A stretch of 64,000 nt of DNA, from positions 186,001 through 250,000 of the forward strand of contig NZ_JACGFN010000002.1 of NCBI RefSeq assembly GCF_016950255.1. The letters are read 5' to 3'. Source of the DNA: Pectobacterium brasiliense (GTDB lineage Bacteria; Pseudomonadota; Gammaproteobacteria; Enterobacterales; Enterobacteriaceae). The notes beneath the pieces were generated by a model. That model was given only the letters and a program-made list of their open reading frames with translations, was not told where the DNA came from and did no database searches. The number at the start of each line of letters is the position of its first letter. The first letter of the stretch is position 1. Of this stretch, positions 9,503-18,718 are shown one piece after another. The translations under genes were made by a program, and so were the position numbers.

Positions 9503-11086
9503 TTACTCAGGCTTAACCTCAATATAGTCCAGGTCCAGCGTGCTGCTGGTGTAGCTGCGGATTTTATTGGTCATCTCAATATTACCGTCCAGCTTCTGAC
9601 CATAAGAGGGAATGATCTCTTTCAGCTTGCCCTGCCATTCTGGCGTCGCAACTTTATCTTTAAACACTTTTTCCAGCAGGCTCAGCATAATCGGCGCGGC
9701 GGTAGACGCGCCCGGAGAGGCACCCAGCAGCGCGGCAATCGAACCATCTTGTGAACTGACAATCTCCGTACCCAGCTTCAGCACGCCGCCTTTGTCATCA
9801 TCTTTCTTGATAACCTGAACGCGCTGGCCAGCAATCGTCAGTCTCCAGTCTTCTTTCTTCGCGTTCGGGAAGTATTCCTGCAGCGAGGCGAAACGATCGT
9901 CGTCATCCATCATGACCTGACCAACCAGATACTTCACCAGATCGAAGTTATCCAGACCGACGTGCGTCATTGGCATCACGTTGGAGAACGTCACGGAACC
10001 GATCAGATCCCACAGCGAACCATTTTTCAGGAACTTGCTGGAGAACGTAGCAAACGGTCCGAACAGCAGAACTGGCTTACCGTCAAAAATACGGGTGTCC
10101 AGATGAGGAACAGACATCGGTGGCGCACCGACGGAGGCTTTACCGTAAACTTTCGCCATGTGGCGCTTCACGATTTCCGGGTTTTCTGTCACCAGGAATT
10201 CGCCACCAACCGGGAAACCACCGTACAGATCGGCCTCAGGAATGCCGGATTTCTGCAACAACGGCAACGCCGCCCCACCCGCACCGATAAAGACAAACTT
10301 CGCCTTAATCACGCTTTCTTTCTCGCCGTTCTTCAGATCGGCGTAAGTCACGCTCCAGGTGTTATCCGCATTACGCTTGATATCACGCACTTCTGAATTC
10401 AGGTGCAGCGCAAAGTTGGATTTGGTTTTCATCGCGCCAACCAGCTGACGCGTGATTTCACCGTAGTTCACGTCGGTACCGATAGGCATACGAGTCGCCG
10501 CAATTTTCTGAGCCGGATCGCGACCTTCCATCACCAACGGCGCCCACTCTTTGATCGTATTGGGATCGTCAGAGAACTCCATGCCACGGTACAGCGTGCT
10601 GTGCTGCATCGCATCATAGCGGTGCTTCAGGAACGCGGTGTTCTCATCACCCCAGACAAAGGCGATGTGCGGCACGCTATTGATGAAAGAGTGCGGATTA
10701 TTCAGCACGCCGTTTTTCACCTGATAGGACCAGAACTGGCGCGAGACTTCAAACGCTTCGGTAATTTCCAGCGCTTTGCTGATGTTGATTGGGCCGTCGG
10801 GATTATCCGGCGTGTAGTTGAGTTCCATGAAAGCAGAGTGACCCGTACCGGCATTATTCCAGCCGTTCGAGCTCTCTTCCGCCACATTATCCATTCGCTC
10901 AACCATGTCGATAGACCAGTCTGGTTGCAGCTCCTGTAAATACACGCCCAGCGTAGAGCTCATAATGCCCCCGCCGATCAGTACCACATCCGTTGTCTTC
11001 TCTGTCGTTTTAGCCTCTTCAGCCATCGCCAGTGGGGCGCTAACCACCACGCTGAGGCAGAAGAACATAGCAAGTAGTTTTTTCAT
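9503..11086 (-). CDS. mqo: Malate:quinone oxidoreductase Mqo
   Basis: A 527-residue FAD enzyme that oxidises malate to oxaloacetate and passes electrons to quinone, bypassing NAD-dependent malate dehydrogenase. The FAD-binding loop [18 protein letters not shown] is at about residues 34-51, followed by the family signature [20 protein letters not shown], later [31 protein letters not shown] and [17 protein letters not shown] signal-like N-terminus ([22 protein letters not shown]) precedes it, as in E. coli Mqo. Start ATG at 11084-11086 was chosen because it begins that signal. A 9-bp inverted repeat lies about 100 bp upstream, and a strong terminator follows. Confidence 0.96.
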   Translation of the reverse strand: MKKLLAMFFCLSVVVSAPLAMAEEAKTTEKTTDVVLIGGGIMSSTLGVYLQELQPDWSIDMVERMDNVAEESSNGWNNAGTGHSAFMELNYTPDNPDGPINISKALEITEAFEVSRQFWSYQVKNGVLNNPHSFINSVPHIAFVWGDENTAFLKHRYDAMQHSTLYRGMEFSDDPNTIKEWAPLVMEGRDPAQKIAATRMPIGTDVNYGEITRQLVGAMKTKSNFALHLNSEVRDIKRNADNTWSVTYADLKNGEKESVIKAKFVFIGAGGAALPLLQKSGIPEADLYGGFPVGGEFLVTENPEIVKRHMAKVYGKASVGAPPMSVPHLDTRIFDGKPVLLFGPFATFSSKFLKNGSLWDLIGSVTFSNVMPMTHVGLDNFDLVKYLVGQVMMDDDDRFASLQEYFPNAKKEDWRLTIAGQRVQVIKKDDDKGGVLKLGTEIVSSQDGSIAALLGASPGASTAAPIMLSLLEKVFKDKVATPEWQGKLKEIIPSYGQKLDGNIEMTNKIRSYTSSTLDLDYIEVKPE

Positions 11087-11186
11087 GCTTATATCTCTAT
11101 TTTTATAAGTGCAGGTAAATAGAATTCCGGGCATTCATTAACACACGACCACGCCATCATCCGTAAAAGGCATCATTCTTATGACC

Positions 11187-11214
11187 TTTTTGTTAATCAC
11201 CTTGCTAACAAAAA
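11187..11214. promoter_or_regulatory. Inverted repeat upstream of mqo
   Basis: Perfect 9-bp arms TTTTTGTTA and TAACAAAAA separated by 10 bp, 101-128 bp before the mqo start. The T- and A-runs at the outer ends make it look like an operator or a weak bidirectional terminator. The surrounding stretch 11087-11400 contains no credible gene. Confidence 0.45.
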
Positions 11215-11405
11215 AATCAGCGTGCAGACACATTTCAATCATGATGAGCATCGATAGCGGTTAACGACGTAGCATTATTGTTATCTGACGGAAGGAAATA
11301 AATTTTAGTAAGTAAATAAATGGACAACAATGCCATAACTTTTAAGAAACAAACCACAGAATCATCATGGTAAAAGTAAGTTTAGCAGTGTTTTATAAAA
11401 GCAAA

Positions 11406-11423
11406 AGGCACCCGCAGGTGCCT
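11406..11423 (-). terminator. Intrinsic terminator of mlaA
   Basis: Stem AGGCACC/GGTGCCT with loop CGCA; on the minus strand it is followed by TTTTGCTTTTAT. It starts 26 bp after the mlaA stop. Confidence 0.88.
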
Positions 11424-11448
11424 GTGAAATGAGCGATGTGACGCGACA

Positions 11449-12210
11449 CTATTTCTCTGAATCGATCTCGTCGAGCGAGTCTTCAATCGCTGCCGCATTC
11501 GGGTTCTTCTGCGGGGTGAGTTGTCCATCACTGGCAAGGAAATCATGCCGCTGGAAGTAGGCTTCACGCACCATCAGGTATGGATCGGAAGAGTTACGCA
11601 ACAGACCGTCGGAATCCAACAGCTGTGCTCGCGTTTCTATCCCTTCGATAGCCCATTTACCCGCGGACATCCAGAACGTCAGATAGCTCAGCATCGGATA
11701 CAGCGTATCCACTACGCCACCGCCGTCTTCACGAGGTGTCACGCTGCCGTAACCAGGTACCACCAGATAAGGCCCGTAGCCCACGTCATAATGACCCAAT
11801 GTGCTACCAAAGCGGCGAGACTCTTCTTTCGCCAGTTTCGGGTTCGCCATTGAGGCCACGTCAATCAGGCCGCCCATCCCGAGCAAGGTATTCAGGAAGA
11901 AGCGGTTAAAGTGAATCATCGCTTTATACGGCTTGCCTTCAACGAAGTAGTTCACCATCGTTGCAGGTTCTTCCAGGTTGCTGAAGAAGTTCCCCAGTCC
12001 GTTACGCGCGGGCGTCGGCACATAATCGCGCCAGGCCACCGCCGCAGGACGCAGCAGATAAGGATCCAGGACGTCATAGTTAAAGCTGAACATGGTACGG
12101 TTAAAGCCTTCAAGCGGATCAGAACGTCCTTCTTGAGCTCGATCCCCGGAACTGGCGCAACCGATCAGTAACACGCTGGCAAACACCACCCCACTCAGGC
12201 GGTAATTCAT
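11449..12210 (-). CDS. mlaA: Phospholipid-binding lipoprotein MlaA (VacJ)
   Basis: A 253-residue outer-membrane lipoprotein. Signal peptide and lipobox SVLLIGC-AS put the lipidated Cys at about residue 18; Ser-like residues after it favour outer-membrane sorting. Conserved MlaA segments follow: DPLEGFNRTMFSFNYDVLDPYLLRP, split here as DPLEGFNRTMF and DPYLLRPAA, then GLGNFFSNLEEPATMVN and a doughnut-forming amphipathic region (FNRFFLNTLLGMGGLIDVA). MlaA removes mislocalised phospholipids from the outer leaflet and hands them to the MlaC/MlaFEDB system, preserving outer-membrane asymmetry. Position between fadL/mqo and yfdC matches E. coli. Monocistronic, with its own terminator. Confidence 0.95.
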   Translation of the reverse strand: MNYRLSGVVFASVLLIGCASSGDRAQEGRSDPLEGFNRTMFSFNYDVLDPYLLRPAAVAWRDYVPTPARNGLGNFFSNLEEPATMVNYFVEGKPYKAMIHFNRFFLNTLLGMGGLIDVASMANPKLAKEESRRFGSTLGHYDVGYGPYLVVPGYGSVTPREDGGGVVDTLYPMLSYLTFWMSAGKWAIEGIETRAQLLDSDGLLRNSSDPYLMVREAYFQRHDFLASDGQLTPQKNPNAAAIEDSLDEIDSEK

Positions 12211-12624
12211 ATCTGTTCTCCCTGATTTATAGTGTGCTATACCCGCGACCGAAAATGGGTATTCCCAGTATCAGCCCCAGCCTATCAGGCTGAGCGACAA
12301 GGACGGGATATCGGCCAACAGTGTAACATTTTATCGCTCCATCGCTACGTTGGCTTACGCATTACTGCATTTTCAGAGGTTTACCATTTTTCTTATGGGG
12401 ACAACACGCGGCATCGTTACGACACGCGCTCCAGCGTGGGCGACAGTACGGTATTCCCTTGTTCCCCTCACAGCATAGCACCGCCAGCCTAAATCAGTGA
12501 GTCGCACTGCGCCATCCCATATTGTAAAAACTGACTACGCTTATCATCGGGGTTGTCGGTGATTACCCCTCACGCCAGTAGCGTTACCCAGACAATAACC
12601 GGCCCACTCGTCGAGAGAATCACT
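12211..12624. other. Intergenic region between divergent mlaA and yfdC
   Basis: About 410 bp without a convincing gene. It must hold the two divergent promoters. Small open frames here have no start signals or family resemblance. No clear hairpin or operator was found. Confidence 0.5.
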
Positions 12625-13563
12625 ATGAATCCACCTTCAGAATCCAGACAAATCCAGCAAGAGAAAGACAAGGACGTGGCGGTAGAGAGTGAGGAAAGCA
12701 CACAGGGAAAAGCGATCGATGTAGATGAAGATCACTTGCCTTCCCCCGCCGCTGCGATCCATGAAGAGATTCGTCAGGAAGGGCAAAAGGAGCTGGAACG
12801 CGATGCCATAGCGTTACTGTGGTCGGCGATTGCGGCAGGGATCTCTATGGGAACCTCATTCATGGCGGTCGGTATGCTCCACAACCATCTGGTTGGCGTA
12901 CCCGGCGGCTTTCTGCTGGAGTGCTTCGGTTACACCATCGGCTTTGTGATTGTCATCATGGCACGCCAGCAGCTGTTCACCGAAAACACGGTCACGGCCG
13001 TGCTTCCCATCATGCATAAGCCCACACGCAGCAATATCTACCTACTCGGCCGGTTATGGTTTGTCGTGCTGACTGGCAACCTGATTGGTACAGCCTTGGC
13101 CGCCCTCGCCTTTACCTACATGCCCGTTTTTGATGGCGAAACGCGGGTGGCTTTGGTCGACATCGCGATGAAGGTCATGAAGCACTCACCAACGGAGATG
13201 TTCGCCAATGCCGTCGTCTCTGGATGGATTATTGCCACTATGGTCTGGATGCTGCCGCGCGCTTACTCCGCCAAGCTGTGGATTATCATCATCATGACCT
13301 GGATGATTGCCTTCAGTAACCTCACCCACATCGTGGCCGGTGCCTCAGAAATTTTCTATCTGGTGTTTATTGGCCATATTCCCTGGCAAGACTTCATCTG
13401 GCCGTTTGCTCTGCCCACGCTGGCGGGGAATATCATCGGCGGCACCTTTATTTTCGCACTCATCAGCCATGCGCAAATCCGCAACGATATGAGTCGTGCA
13501 TCGCACGGTAAACGTCAGAAGGCGCATGAGAATGAGGGAAAAGAACATCGGCAGAAACGCTGA
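12625..13563 (+). CDS. yfdC: Formate/nitrite transporter family inner-membrane protein YfdC
   Basis: A 312-residue integral membrane protein close to E. coli YfdC. A charged cytoplasmic N-terminal tail (about 70 residues) leads into ERDAIALLWSAIAAGISMG and five to six further hydrophobic segments. Highly conserved stretches are FVIVIMARQQLFTENTVTAVLP, quoted in part as ARQQLFTENTVTAVLP, and FALPTLAGNIIGGTFIFALISHAQ. The fold is the FocA/NirC pentameric channel; the substrate of YfdC is not known. Start ATG at 12625 (MNPPSESRQI) follows GAGAGAAT; the longer frame upstream is unsupported. It precedes tRNA-Arg(CCU) exactly as in E. coli K-12. Confidence 0.93.
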   Translation: MNPPSESRQIQQEKDKDVAVESEESTQGKAIDVDEDHLPSPAAAIHEEIRQEGQKELERDAIALLWSAIAAGISMGTSFMAVGMLHNHLVGVPGGFLLECFGYTIGFVIVIMARQQLFTENTVTAVLPIMHKPTRSNIYLLGRLWFVVLTGNLIGTALAALAFTYMPVFDGETRVALVDIAMKVMKHSPTEMFANAVVSGWIIATMVWMLPRAYSAKLWIIIIMTWMIAFSNLTHIVAGASEIFYLVFIGHIPWQDFIWPFALPTLAGNIIGGTFIFALISHAQIRNDMSRASHGKRQKAHENEGKEHRQKR

Positions 13564-13620
13564 TTGCCGACACTTTGAGCAAACGCGCCGTTAAGTGCTT
13601 ATTCTCAGAGTGAAAATGCG

Positions 13621-13626
13621 TATAAT
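13621..13626 (+). promoter_or_regulatory. -10 box of the tRNA-Arg(CCU) promoter
   Basis: TATAAT, 14 bp before the tRNA, with a weaker TTATTC about 16 bp upstream as a possible -35 element. Confidence 0.65.
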
Positions 13627-13639
13627 AGCTGAGCTTCAT

Positions 13640-13714
13640 GTCCCCGTAGTTAAACGGATATAACAAGCCCCTCCTAAGGGCTAGTTACTGGTTCGATTCC
13701 AGTCGGGGACACCA
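13640..13714 (+). tRNA. argW: tRNA-Arg (anticodon CCU), argW
   Basis: Seventy-five bases with encoded CCA. Acceptor arms GTCCCCG/CGGGGAC pair, the anticodon loop is CTCCTAA in a CCC/GGG stem (anticodon CCU, reading AGG), and the T arm is GGTTCGATTCC. Sequence and position after yfdC match E. coli argW, a known integrase target. A broken integrase gene lies 176 bp downstream, so its 3' end has served as an attachment site. Confidence 0.97.
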
Positions 13715-13890
13715 TAATCTCGCCCACGAACGTCCATAAAAGTCTATTTTTTCCATTCTATTCATAAAGTTAAAAAAATCTAGTCTACTGCACTCTACTC
13801 AGTTTTACCGGCATCCACGCTGTTTTGTTGGTATGAATGTTGGCATGGTAAGTTCGATAATGCAGATACCATCACTGTGGGAGATTTGCT

Positions 13891-14016
13891 ATGGCACTCA
13901 CTGAGGCAAAGGTCAGAAATGCGAAACCGGCTGAGAAGTCCGTCAAACTGACTGACGGAAATGGTATGCACCTTCTGGTCCAATCTAACGGCTCTAAATA
14001 CTGGCGTTATCGCTGA
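13891..14016 (+). pseudogene. Phage-type tyrosine integrase, N-terminal stub
   Basis: Forty-one codons from ATG to a TGA: MALTEAKVRNAKPAEKSVKL, then TDGNGMHLLVQSNGSKYWRYR. This is the arm-DNA-binding (DUF4102) N-terminus of P4/intS-type integrases; a full enzyme has about 400 residues with catalytic R-H-R-Y, all absent. The frame stops where the GNAT remnant starts, so it is a deletion junction. Placement just after argW matches an island once integrated there. Confidence 0.9.
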
Positions 14017-14022
14017 TGATTC

Positions 14023-14187
14023 GGCGCACTGGCAGATGAAGCCACCGTCCCCGTAACGCTGAGTGTTTTGAACGGCAACAGAGCGATAATGCTCTACCAA
14101 CGCGTAGGTTTTAAGGTCGTTGATAGCGATGATATTGCATTAAAAATGAAACGCCGCCCCGTCAAGCGCCAACAACCGTTTGAATAA
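14023..14187 (+). pseudogene. GNAT-family acetyltransferase, C-terminal remnant
   Basis: Fifty-four codons plus stop. It reads TVPVTLSVLNGNRAIMLYQR followed by VGFKVVDSDDIALKMKR: the last beta strand, the N-x-A-x-x-L-Y helix and the GF turn that end GNAT domains. No start codon or acetyl-CoA pyrophosphate loop remains. It directly follows the stop of the integrase stub, with only 6 bp between. Confidence 0.75.
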
Positions 14188-14270
14188 CAAACAATATATA
14201 CTTACAACCATGAATAACCTTATAATATCAAGAGGATTTATTCACTATTTGTAAGGAATGCGTGTTTATT

Positions 14271-14891
14271 ATGAAACGGAGTTATATAAAAAGCGTCGTT
14301 TTACCTTTTCTTTTTCTCTCCAGCGCGGCACATGCGCAAGACTTCCCCACTTTTGTGACAGATTTCACCAAGGTGTTGCAAAAGAGTAAATTGTCACAGA
14401 AGGATTACAATCAATTTATTGAACTCACTAATTCCTATTTTATTCCCGCTAGCTATGGTGTAAACATAGCGAAAAAAGATAAAGTAAGTTATAAAAACAA
14501 CGAAATAATGCCAAAACTGGAATCTGACTCCAGCTTTATCTTCAATGGTTCAAATGGAAAATCGGCCTTTACTTCATTTCTGCAAGAAATAAAAAATCTC
14601 CCGCCGTCAGAAAAATATTTTGAAAAATCCTACACGGATGCAGGATCAGTCTTCGTCATGAATTACTATACGCTGTCATCAGGCATCATTAATATCCAGA
14701 TGGACATCGTGTCTCCTCCTGGCCTCAAAGGGCTAGTCAAAAAACTTATTAACCAAGAGACACCAGACCTTGAACAAGAAGCAGGTGAGCGAACCTATAT
14801 CTATCAATTCTCAAATATAAATGGCGGCTATAAGATGGTCAGTGCCAACGCCTACTCATCTTCAGATAAACGAATCTGCGCGTCCTGCTGA
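14271..14891 (+). CDS. Secreted protein of unknown function
   Basis: About 206 residues from the ATG (MKRSYIKSVVLPFLFLSS). A signal peptide ends AHA-QDFPTF. The mature part has no domain I recognise; it is rich in Lys, Ser and Asn, with an NGSNGKSAFTSFL stretch and a Cys pair at the very end (ICASC). Start is ambiguous: an in-frame GTG at 14262 is 4 bp from AAGGA, the ATG 13 bp from it. AT-rich compared with yfdC, suggesting acquisition with the argW island. It stands 22 bp before an LprI-like secreted gene and probably shares its transcript. Function unknown. Confidence 0.7.
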   Translation: MKRSYIKSVVLPFLFLSSAAHAQDFPTFVTDFTKVLQKSKLSQKDYNQFIELTNSYFIPASYGVNIAKKDKVSYKNNEIMPKLESDSSFIFNGSNGKSAFTSFLQEIKNLPPSEKYFEKSYTDAGSVFVMNYYTLSSGIINIQMDIVSPPGLKGLVKKLINQETPDLEQEAGERTYIYQFSNINGGYKMVSANAYSSSDKRICASC

Positions 14892-14913
14892 CATGATTTC
14901 AATGGAATTGAAA

Positions 14914-15711
14914 ATGATAAAAATCATAATAAAATCGCTATTGTTGATAATACTTTCATCACACTATGTTAACGCAAATAATCTTGTGTGTCGTAGTCCA
15001 CTTGTTATTCAGTCGTTAATCAAAGAAGATCAAGAGAAAGCACAGCCCATCAACGATCGTGTATCTTTAGAGACAATTAGAAAAATTGAATTTGAATATG
15101 ACATCATTATCACAAAACTTAAAACAAAAAATAATCTAAGCTGCTTTGGCAAGGCCAAGATAAAAATCCCATCCGATGTGGAAAATTTTTTAAAGTACTA
15201 TCCTATTCTGGAGAATGGAGATCCTAAAGCAAAAAGCATTTACCGTTCCAATCTTTACCTACACAAAAAAGGTGATGAATACATCGTATTAGACCGTGTT
15301 TATTATAATGTTCATATTGCTGATAATCAGCAAGAAACCAATATTATGTATCCACACGATGAGTCAGTCTCACGCACACTTTATGGCTTGGCCTGGTTAC
15401 AAGAAAATGCAGCAAGGCTGGAAGAACAATCACCACGTTTTAAATATATTAAAGCCATTGTCGAATTCAGAGAGGCTGATAGTGCGTTAAATGCTTACTG
15501 GAGTAATCTGCCCGATTATATTAAGGGGCAGCTGAAAGAAGATGCACGGCAATGGATAAAAAACAAAAATAAAAAATGTGGTGCAATAGAAACTATCGCG
15601 AATAACAACCGCTCAATGGAAGATCAGGCAAAAATTTATACCTGCCAACAGCAGATGACCAGGGAAAGGCTGGTGCAGCTTGGATTGACTGAAAACAAGG
15701 ACAAGAAATGA
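14914..15711 (+). CDS. Secreted protein with LprI/DUF1311-like C-terminus (copy 1)
   Basis: About 265 residues. The start MIKIIIKSLLLIILSS was chosen because it begins a signal peptide ending VNA-NNLVC; upstream in-frame Mets at 14893 and 14902 would only lengthen it. The C-terminal ~90 residues (LNAYWSNLPDYIKGQLKEDA, then RQWIKNKNKKCGAIE, and YTCQQQMTRERL) resemble the DUF1311/LprI fold: helices with the W-x3-R/K-x2-KC pattern and paired Cys. Some members of that family inhibit host lysozyme, but here only the C-terminal part matches, so function is inference. It overlaps the next, related gene by 4 bp (ATGA). Low GC. Confidence 0.7.
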   Translation: MIKIIIKSLLLIILSSHYVNANNLVCRSPLVIQSLIKEDQEKAQPINDRVSLETIRKIEFEYDIIITKLKTKNNLSCFGKAKIKIPSDVENFLKYYPILENGDPKAKSIYRSNLYLHKKGDEYIVLDRVYYNVHIADNQQETNIMYPHDESVSRTLYGLAWLQENAARLEEQSPRFKYIKAIVEFREADSALNAYWSNLPDYIKGQLKEDARQWIKNKNKKCGAIETIANNNRSMEDQAKIYTCQQQMTRERLVQLGLTENKDKK

Positions 15712-16511
15712 AACAGCTCCTCTATGTCATGATTGGAATTATCTTTACTTGCACGTCAGCATATGCGAAGGACGACTTTCAATGCAGCGATCCCAACGCG
15801 GTTGAAGCCGTTAAAAAAACGTTTGCCGACCGTGCAAAAGAAATGTTCTATAAGTCCCCTTCTCAATCTGTTGATACTGTGAACGTGATTTATTCTAAAA
15901 TATCAACTCAGCCACGCTGGGGAAAAGCATTCTCGTGTAGCCTGCGGGTTGAAATTCCCGTAAGTCAGGAGATTATCGACATCATTCTTAATGAAGACGA
16001 TCTTTTGTACACAAAGGATGAAATGGGTAAAATTAGCAATAACCTTTTTACTAACACAGGGGAAAGCAAAGGTAATAGGCTCAGTGATGACAAGATCATC
16101 ATTCCGTCATTTGCCTACGATCTCAGTGTTCTCGAGCATGAAAAGGAAATAAAAGTAGAAAAAAAATCCTATGATGCCCTATCCAAAGCGATTTATGCCG
16201 TTGCCTGGCTCAGTGAAAATGCCGAAAAAATCACAAAAACCGCACAAGATAAAACGCTTGAAAGTGAAAAGGAACAATATCTTTTCTTTTTCACCGACGT
16301 ATATGGAATATTGGAAGACGCACCTGAAGATATAAAAAGTAAGTTCCACGCCTCTCAAGCAACATGGGTTAAAGAAAGAAATAAAAAGTGCGGCAATGCT
16401 GAATCCTTAGAGACGAATAATCTTTCAATTAAAGAACAGATTCATGCTTATCGCTGCCATAATGCAATGATGAGTGAACAAATATCCAGTTTAGATCCAA
16501 GCGAAGGGTGA
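15708..16511 (+). CDS. Secreted protein with LprI/DUF1311-like C-terminus (copy 2)
   Basis: A 267-residue paralogue of the preceding gene. Signal peptide MKQLLYVMIGIIFTCTSAYA-KDD. Shared features: an early Cys (FQCSDPNAVEAV against LVCRSPLVIQSL), a middle (Y/L)GLAWLQENA-like helix (YAVAWLSENAEKI), and the end WVKERNKKCGNAESLETNN with YRCHNAMMSEQI. The pair therefore arose by duplication and diverged strongly. Translation is probably coupled to copy 1. If LprI-like, the proteins act in the periplasm or outside; target unknown. Nearest downstream gene is convergent. Confidence 0.7.
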   Translation: MKQLLYVMIGIIFTCTSAYAKDDFQCSDPNAVEAVKKTFADRAKEMFYKSPSQSVDTVNVIYSKISTQPRWGKAFSCSLRVEIPVSQEIIDIILNEDDLLYTKDEMGKISNNLFTNTGESKGNRLSDDKIIIPSFAYDLSVLEHEKEIKVEKKSYDALSKAIYAVAWLSENAEKITKTAQDKTLESEKEQYLFFFTDVYGILEDAPEDIKSKFHASQATWVKERNKKCGNAESLETNNLSIKEQIHAYRCHNAMMSEQISSLDPSEG

Positions 16512-16619
16512 TAGTCACACTGATATTGCCTCAGGCTATTGCCTACTGTTTTAGCAATGGCCTGACTATAAACCTCTCGCTCAGTTTACCCGACGTGACG
16601 CTGCCAAATCGTCAGCGAA

Positions 16620-17117
16620 TTAGCTATCGCTTGGCTGTACAGGGCGCTCAAGATAGGTAGACAGCACAATATACGAACGCGTTGAGCTTACGCCCGGCAC
16701 CGCGTAAAGCTGAAACAGGAGCTTTTCCAGCGACTGCGCGTCTTCCGTGCGGATCTTGAGGATCAGTGCCGCATCGCCAGCAACCGAATGCACCTCTTCA
16801 ACATCAGAATTGCGCGTTATCTCCATCAATTCTGATGAAACGCCCCAGCCGCTGGTGTCAACGTGAACAAATGCCAGAAGATTCTTTTTTATCGCGACAG
16901 GATCGAGCAACGCGGCTGTTTTTCGTATCACGCCATCGCGCCGAAGCCGCTTGACCCGTTCATGCGCGGCGGGCGCTGAAAGCGCAACCTTTTCCCCCAG
17001 CTCGGCATAGCTCAACGTGGCATCATCAACCAGTTCCCTTAATAATCTTCGGTCAGTTGCATCAATATCCCGTGTAGGAATGACTTTTTGCTTAATGTCA
17101 TCTTTATTTATTTTCAT
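16620..17117 (-). CDS. Lrp/AsnC-family transcriptional regulator
   Basis: A 165-residue regulator. Helix-turn-helix at about residues 20-60 (DRRLLRELVDDATLSYAELG, then LSAPAAHERVKRLRRDGVI). The C-terminal RAM/AsnC ligand-binding domain shows AFVHVDTSG, VEEVHSVAGDAALILKIRTE and YAVPGVSSTRSYIVLSTY. Such proteins form octamers that sense amino acids or related small molecules. The gene is divergent from an MFS exporter with an 82-bp AT-rich promoter between them, a common regulator-transporter arrangement, so the transporter is its likely target. Confidence 0.92.
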   Translation of the reverse strand: MKINKDDIKQKVIPTRDIDATDRRLLRELVDDATLSYAELGEKVALSAPAAHERVKRLRRDGVIRKTAALLDPVAIKKNLLAFVHVDTSGWGVSSELMEITRNSDVEEVHSVAGDAALILKIRTEDAQSLEKLLFQLYAVPGVSSTRSYIVLSTYLERPVQPSDS

Positions 17118-17199
17118 TCTCTCATTCCCTGTTTAAAACGAATGTTGTTTGGTTAATAGTATTTTACCCGAATCATATTAAGCAAAAAGCGAAATTTCA

Positions 17200-18387
17200 A
17201 TGTCACAACATCAACATGCCGAATGTCATGCCAACTCACGCACGCTTCGTGTCCCTGGTGCGGCTTATGTCCTGACGTTTTGTATCGGCGTGATTGGATC
17301 CAATTCGTTACTCCTGGGCCCTATCGCTCCCGAGATAGCCACATCCTTCAAGAGCACCGCACAATCAGTCATGCTGGCATCGGCCGCATTTGGCCTGGGA
17401 ACGGCGCTTAGCGCCCTGTTTCTGGCACGATACATCGATCGATTCGGCGCTTTCAGGATGTTAAAGAACGCGATGCTCCTGCTGGTCGTTGCCTTGCTTT
17501 CCAGCGCGAGTGCTGCTTCCGTCGAATGGCTGATAGCCAGCCAGCTCATTGCCGGTATTGCATCCGGCGTGGCAATTCCGGCGATTTACACCACCGCCGC
17601 GGCTATCGCGCCCAGGGGGTTGGAAAGTAAAACAACGGGCGTCGTTCTTACCGGCTGGACGCTGAGCCTTGTCGCTGGCGTTTCACTCGCGTCGATTCTG
17701 GCAGAACAGTTTCACTGGCGTGTCGTTTATCTGGGGATCGGCGCACTTGCCATTTTGGCTATCGTCATCCTTTCCCGTCTGAGTAACCAGGATGAAAATG
17801 TCACGCGAGCCTCATCATCGCCGCTTGCAGCACTGAGCGTGCCCGGTGTGAAACCGCTATTGGCTGCGTGCGGCGGGTTCATGACCGCCTTTTACGGGGT
17901 TTACGGCTACCTGGGGGACTATCTCTATAATGCACTGCATCAGCCGCTCAGTGCCAACGGCCTGATTGCGCTTTGCTACGGTATCGGTTTTGGCTCAGCG
18001 GCTTTTCTGGATACGATGATAAGCAAAGTGAATGCCAAAGTGGCTATGCCAGCCTCATTCCTTACGGTAGCCGCGGTGTACCTCACTTTCGCCCTGTCAG
18101 GAAATAGCCTGCCCGTTATCTGCATTCTGATGCTTTTCCTTGGCACCGCTAACCACCTGTGCGTCAATTTATTGATCACCGGATTAAACACAACCGATAC
18201 GTCGAAACGCGGTGCAATCATGGGGCTTAACAGTGCGGTTACCTATTTAGCCGTCTTTATCGGGAATACGCTTTTTGGTGCACTCTACCTACATTGGGGT
18301 TATACAACCGTATTATATGCGGCGGTCGGTTTCGTGGTGATTTCCATCCTGTTCACAGTACAAATTCGAACAGCCAGCAAACGCTGA
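17200..18387 (+). CDS. Major facilitator superfamily transporter
   Basis: A 395-residue membrane protein with about 12 hydrophobic helices. The MFS loop 2-3 signature is recognisable as ARYIDRFGAFRML, and the DHA1-like motif GPIAPEIATSF lies after helix 1. Helix 5 carries VLTGWTLSLVAGVSLASIL, resembling the antiporter motif C of drug/metabolite exporters. It probably exports an amino acid, sugar or toxic compound by proton antiport. Controlled in all likelihood by the divergent Lrp-type gene. Substrate cannot be read from the sequence. Confidence 0.87.
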   Translation: MSQHQHAECHANSRTLRVPGAAYVLTFCIGVIGSNSLLLGPIAPEIATSFKSTAQSVMLASAAFGLGTALSALFLARYIDRFGAFRMLKNAMLLLVVALLSSASAASVEWLIASQLIAGIASGVAIPAIYTTAAAIAPRGLESKTTGVVLTGWTLSLVAGVSLASILAEQFHWRVVYLGIGALAILAIVILSRLSNQDENVTRASSSPLAALSVPGVKPLLAACGGFMTAFYGVYGYLGDYLYNALHQPLSANGLIALCYGIGFGSAAFLDTMISKVNAKVAMPASFLTVAAVYLTFALSGNSLPVICILMLFLGTANHLCVNLLITGLNTTDTSKRGAIMGLNSAVTYLAVFIGNTLFGALYLHWGYTTVLYAAVGFVVISILFTVQIRTASKR

Positions 18388-18718
18388 ATGGCATTAACAC
18401 ATTCCCATCTCTTATCCAGCAGGATATTTTTGTAGCGGCACACTGAATGTGTGCCGTCAGACAAGGTCAGTGCTGCCCCCGGTACGGCTTCCGCAATTCC
18501 AATATCGCATGGATTAACACTCCGCTTACCCACCTTGATAAACCTTCTATTCGCTGCGCCTGCAACCACGCCCAATATCCGCATGGACGCTGGGAAATAT
18601 CTTAATAGTATGCCGACTCGATGAGCGCCCCAAAGAACGATGAAAATACACGCCTAGTTTATTTTAGGAAACGGACACCAAGATAATGCCAAGCAGTAAC
18701 TGCATGATAGAATAGCTA
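18388..18718. other. Gene-poor stretch after the MFS gene
   Basis: About 330 bp. A minus-strand open frame (18300-18584) overlaps the MFS 3' end; it has no recognisable domain and no clear start signal, so it is not called. Nothing else is supported here. Confidence 0.5.

Noticed and set aside
18300..18584. 94-codon minus-strand frame overlapping the MFS gene end
   Set aside because: Overlaps a well-supported gene, no clear start signal and no recognised domain; a short real gene cannot be ruled out.
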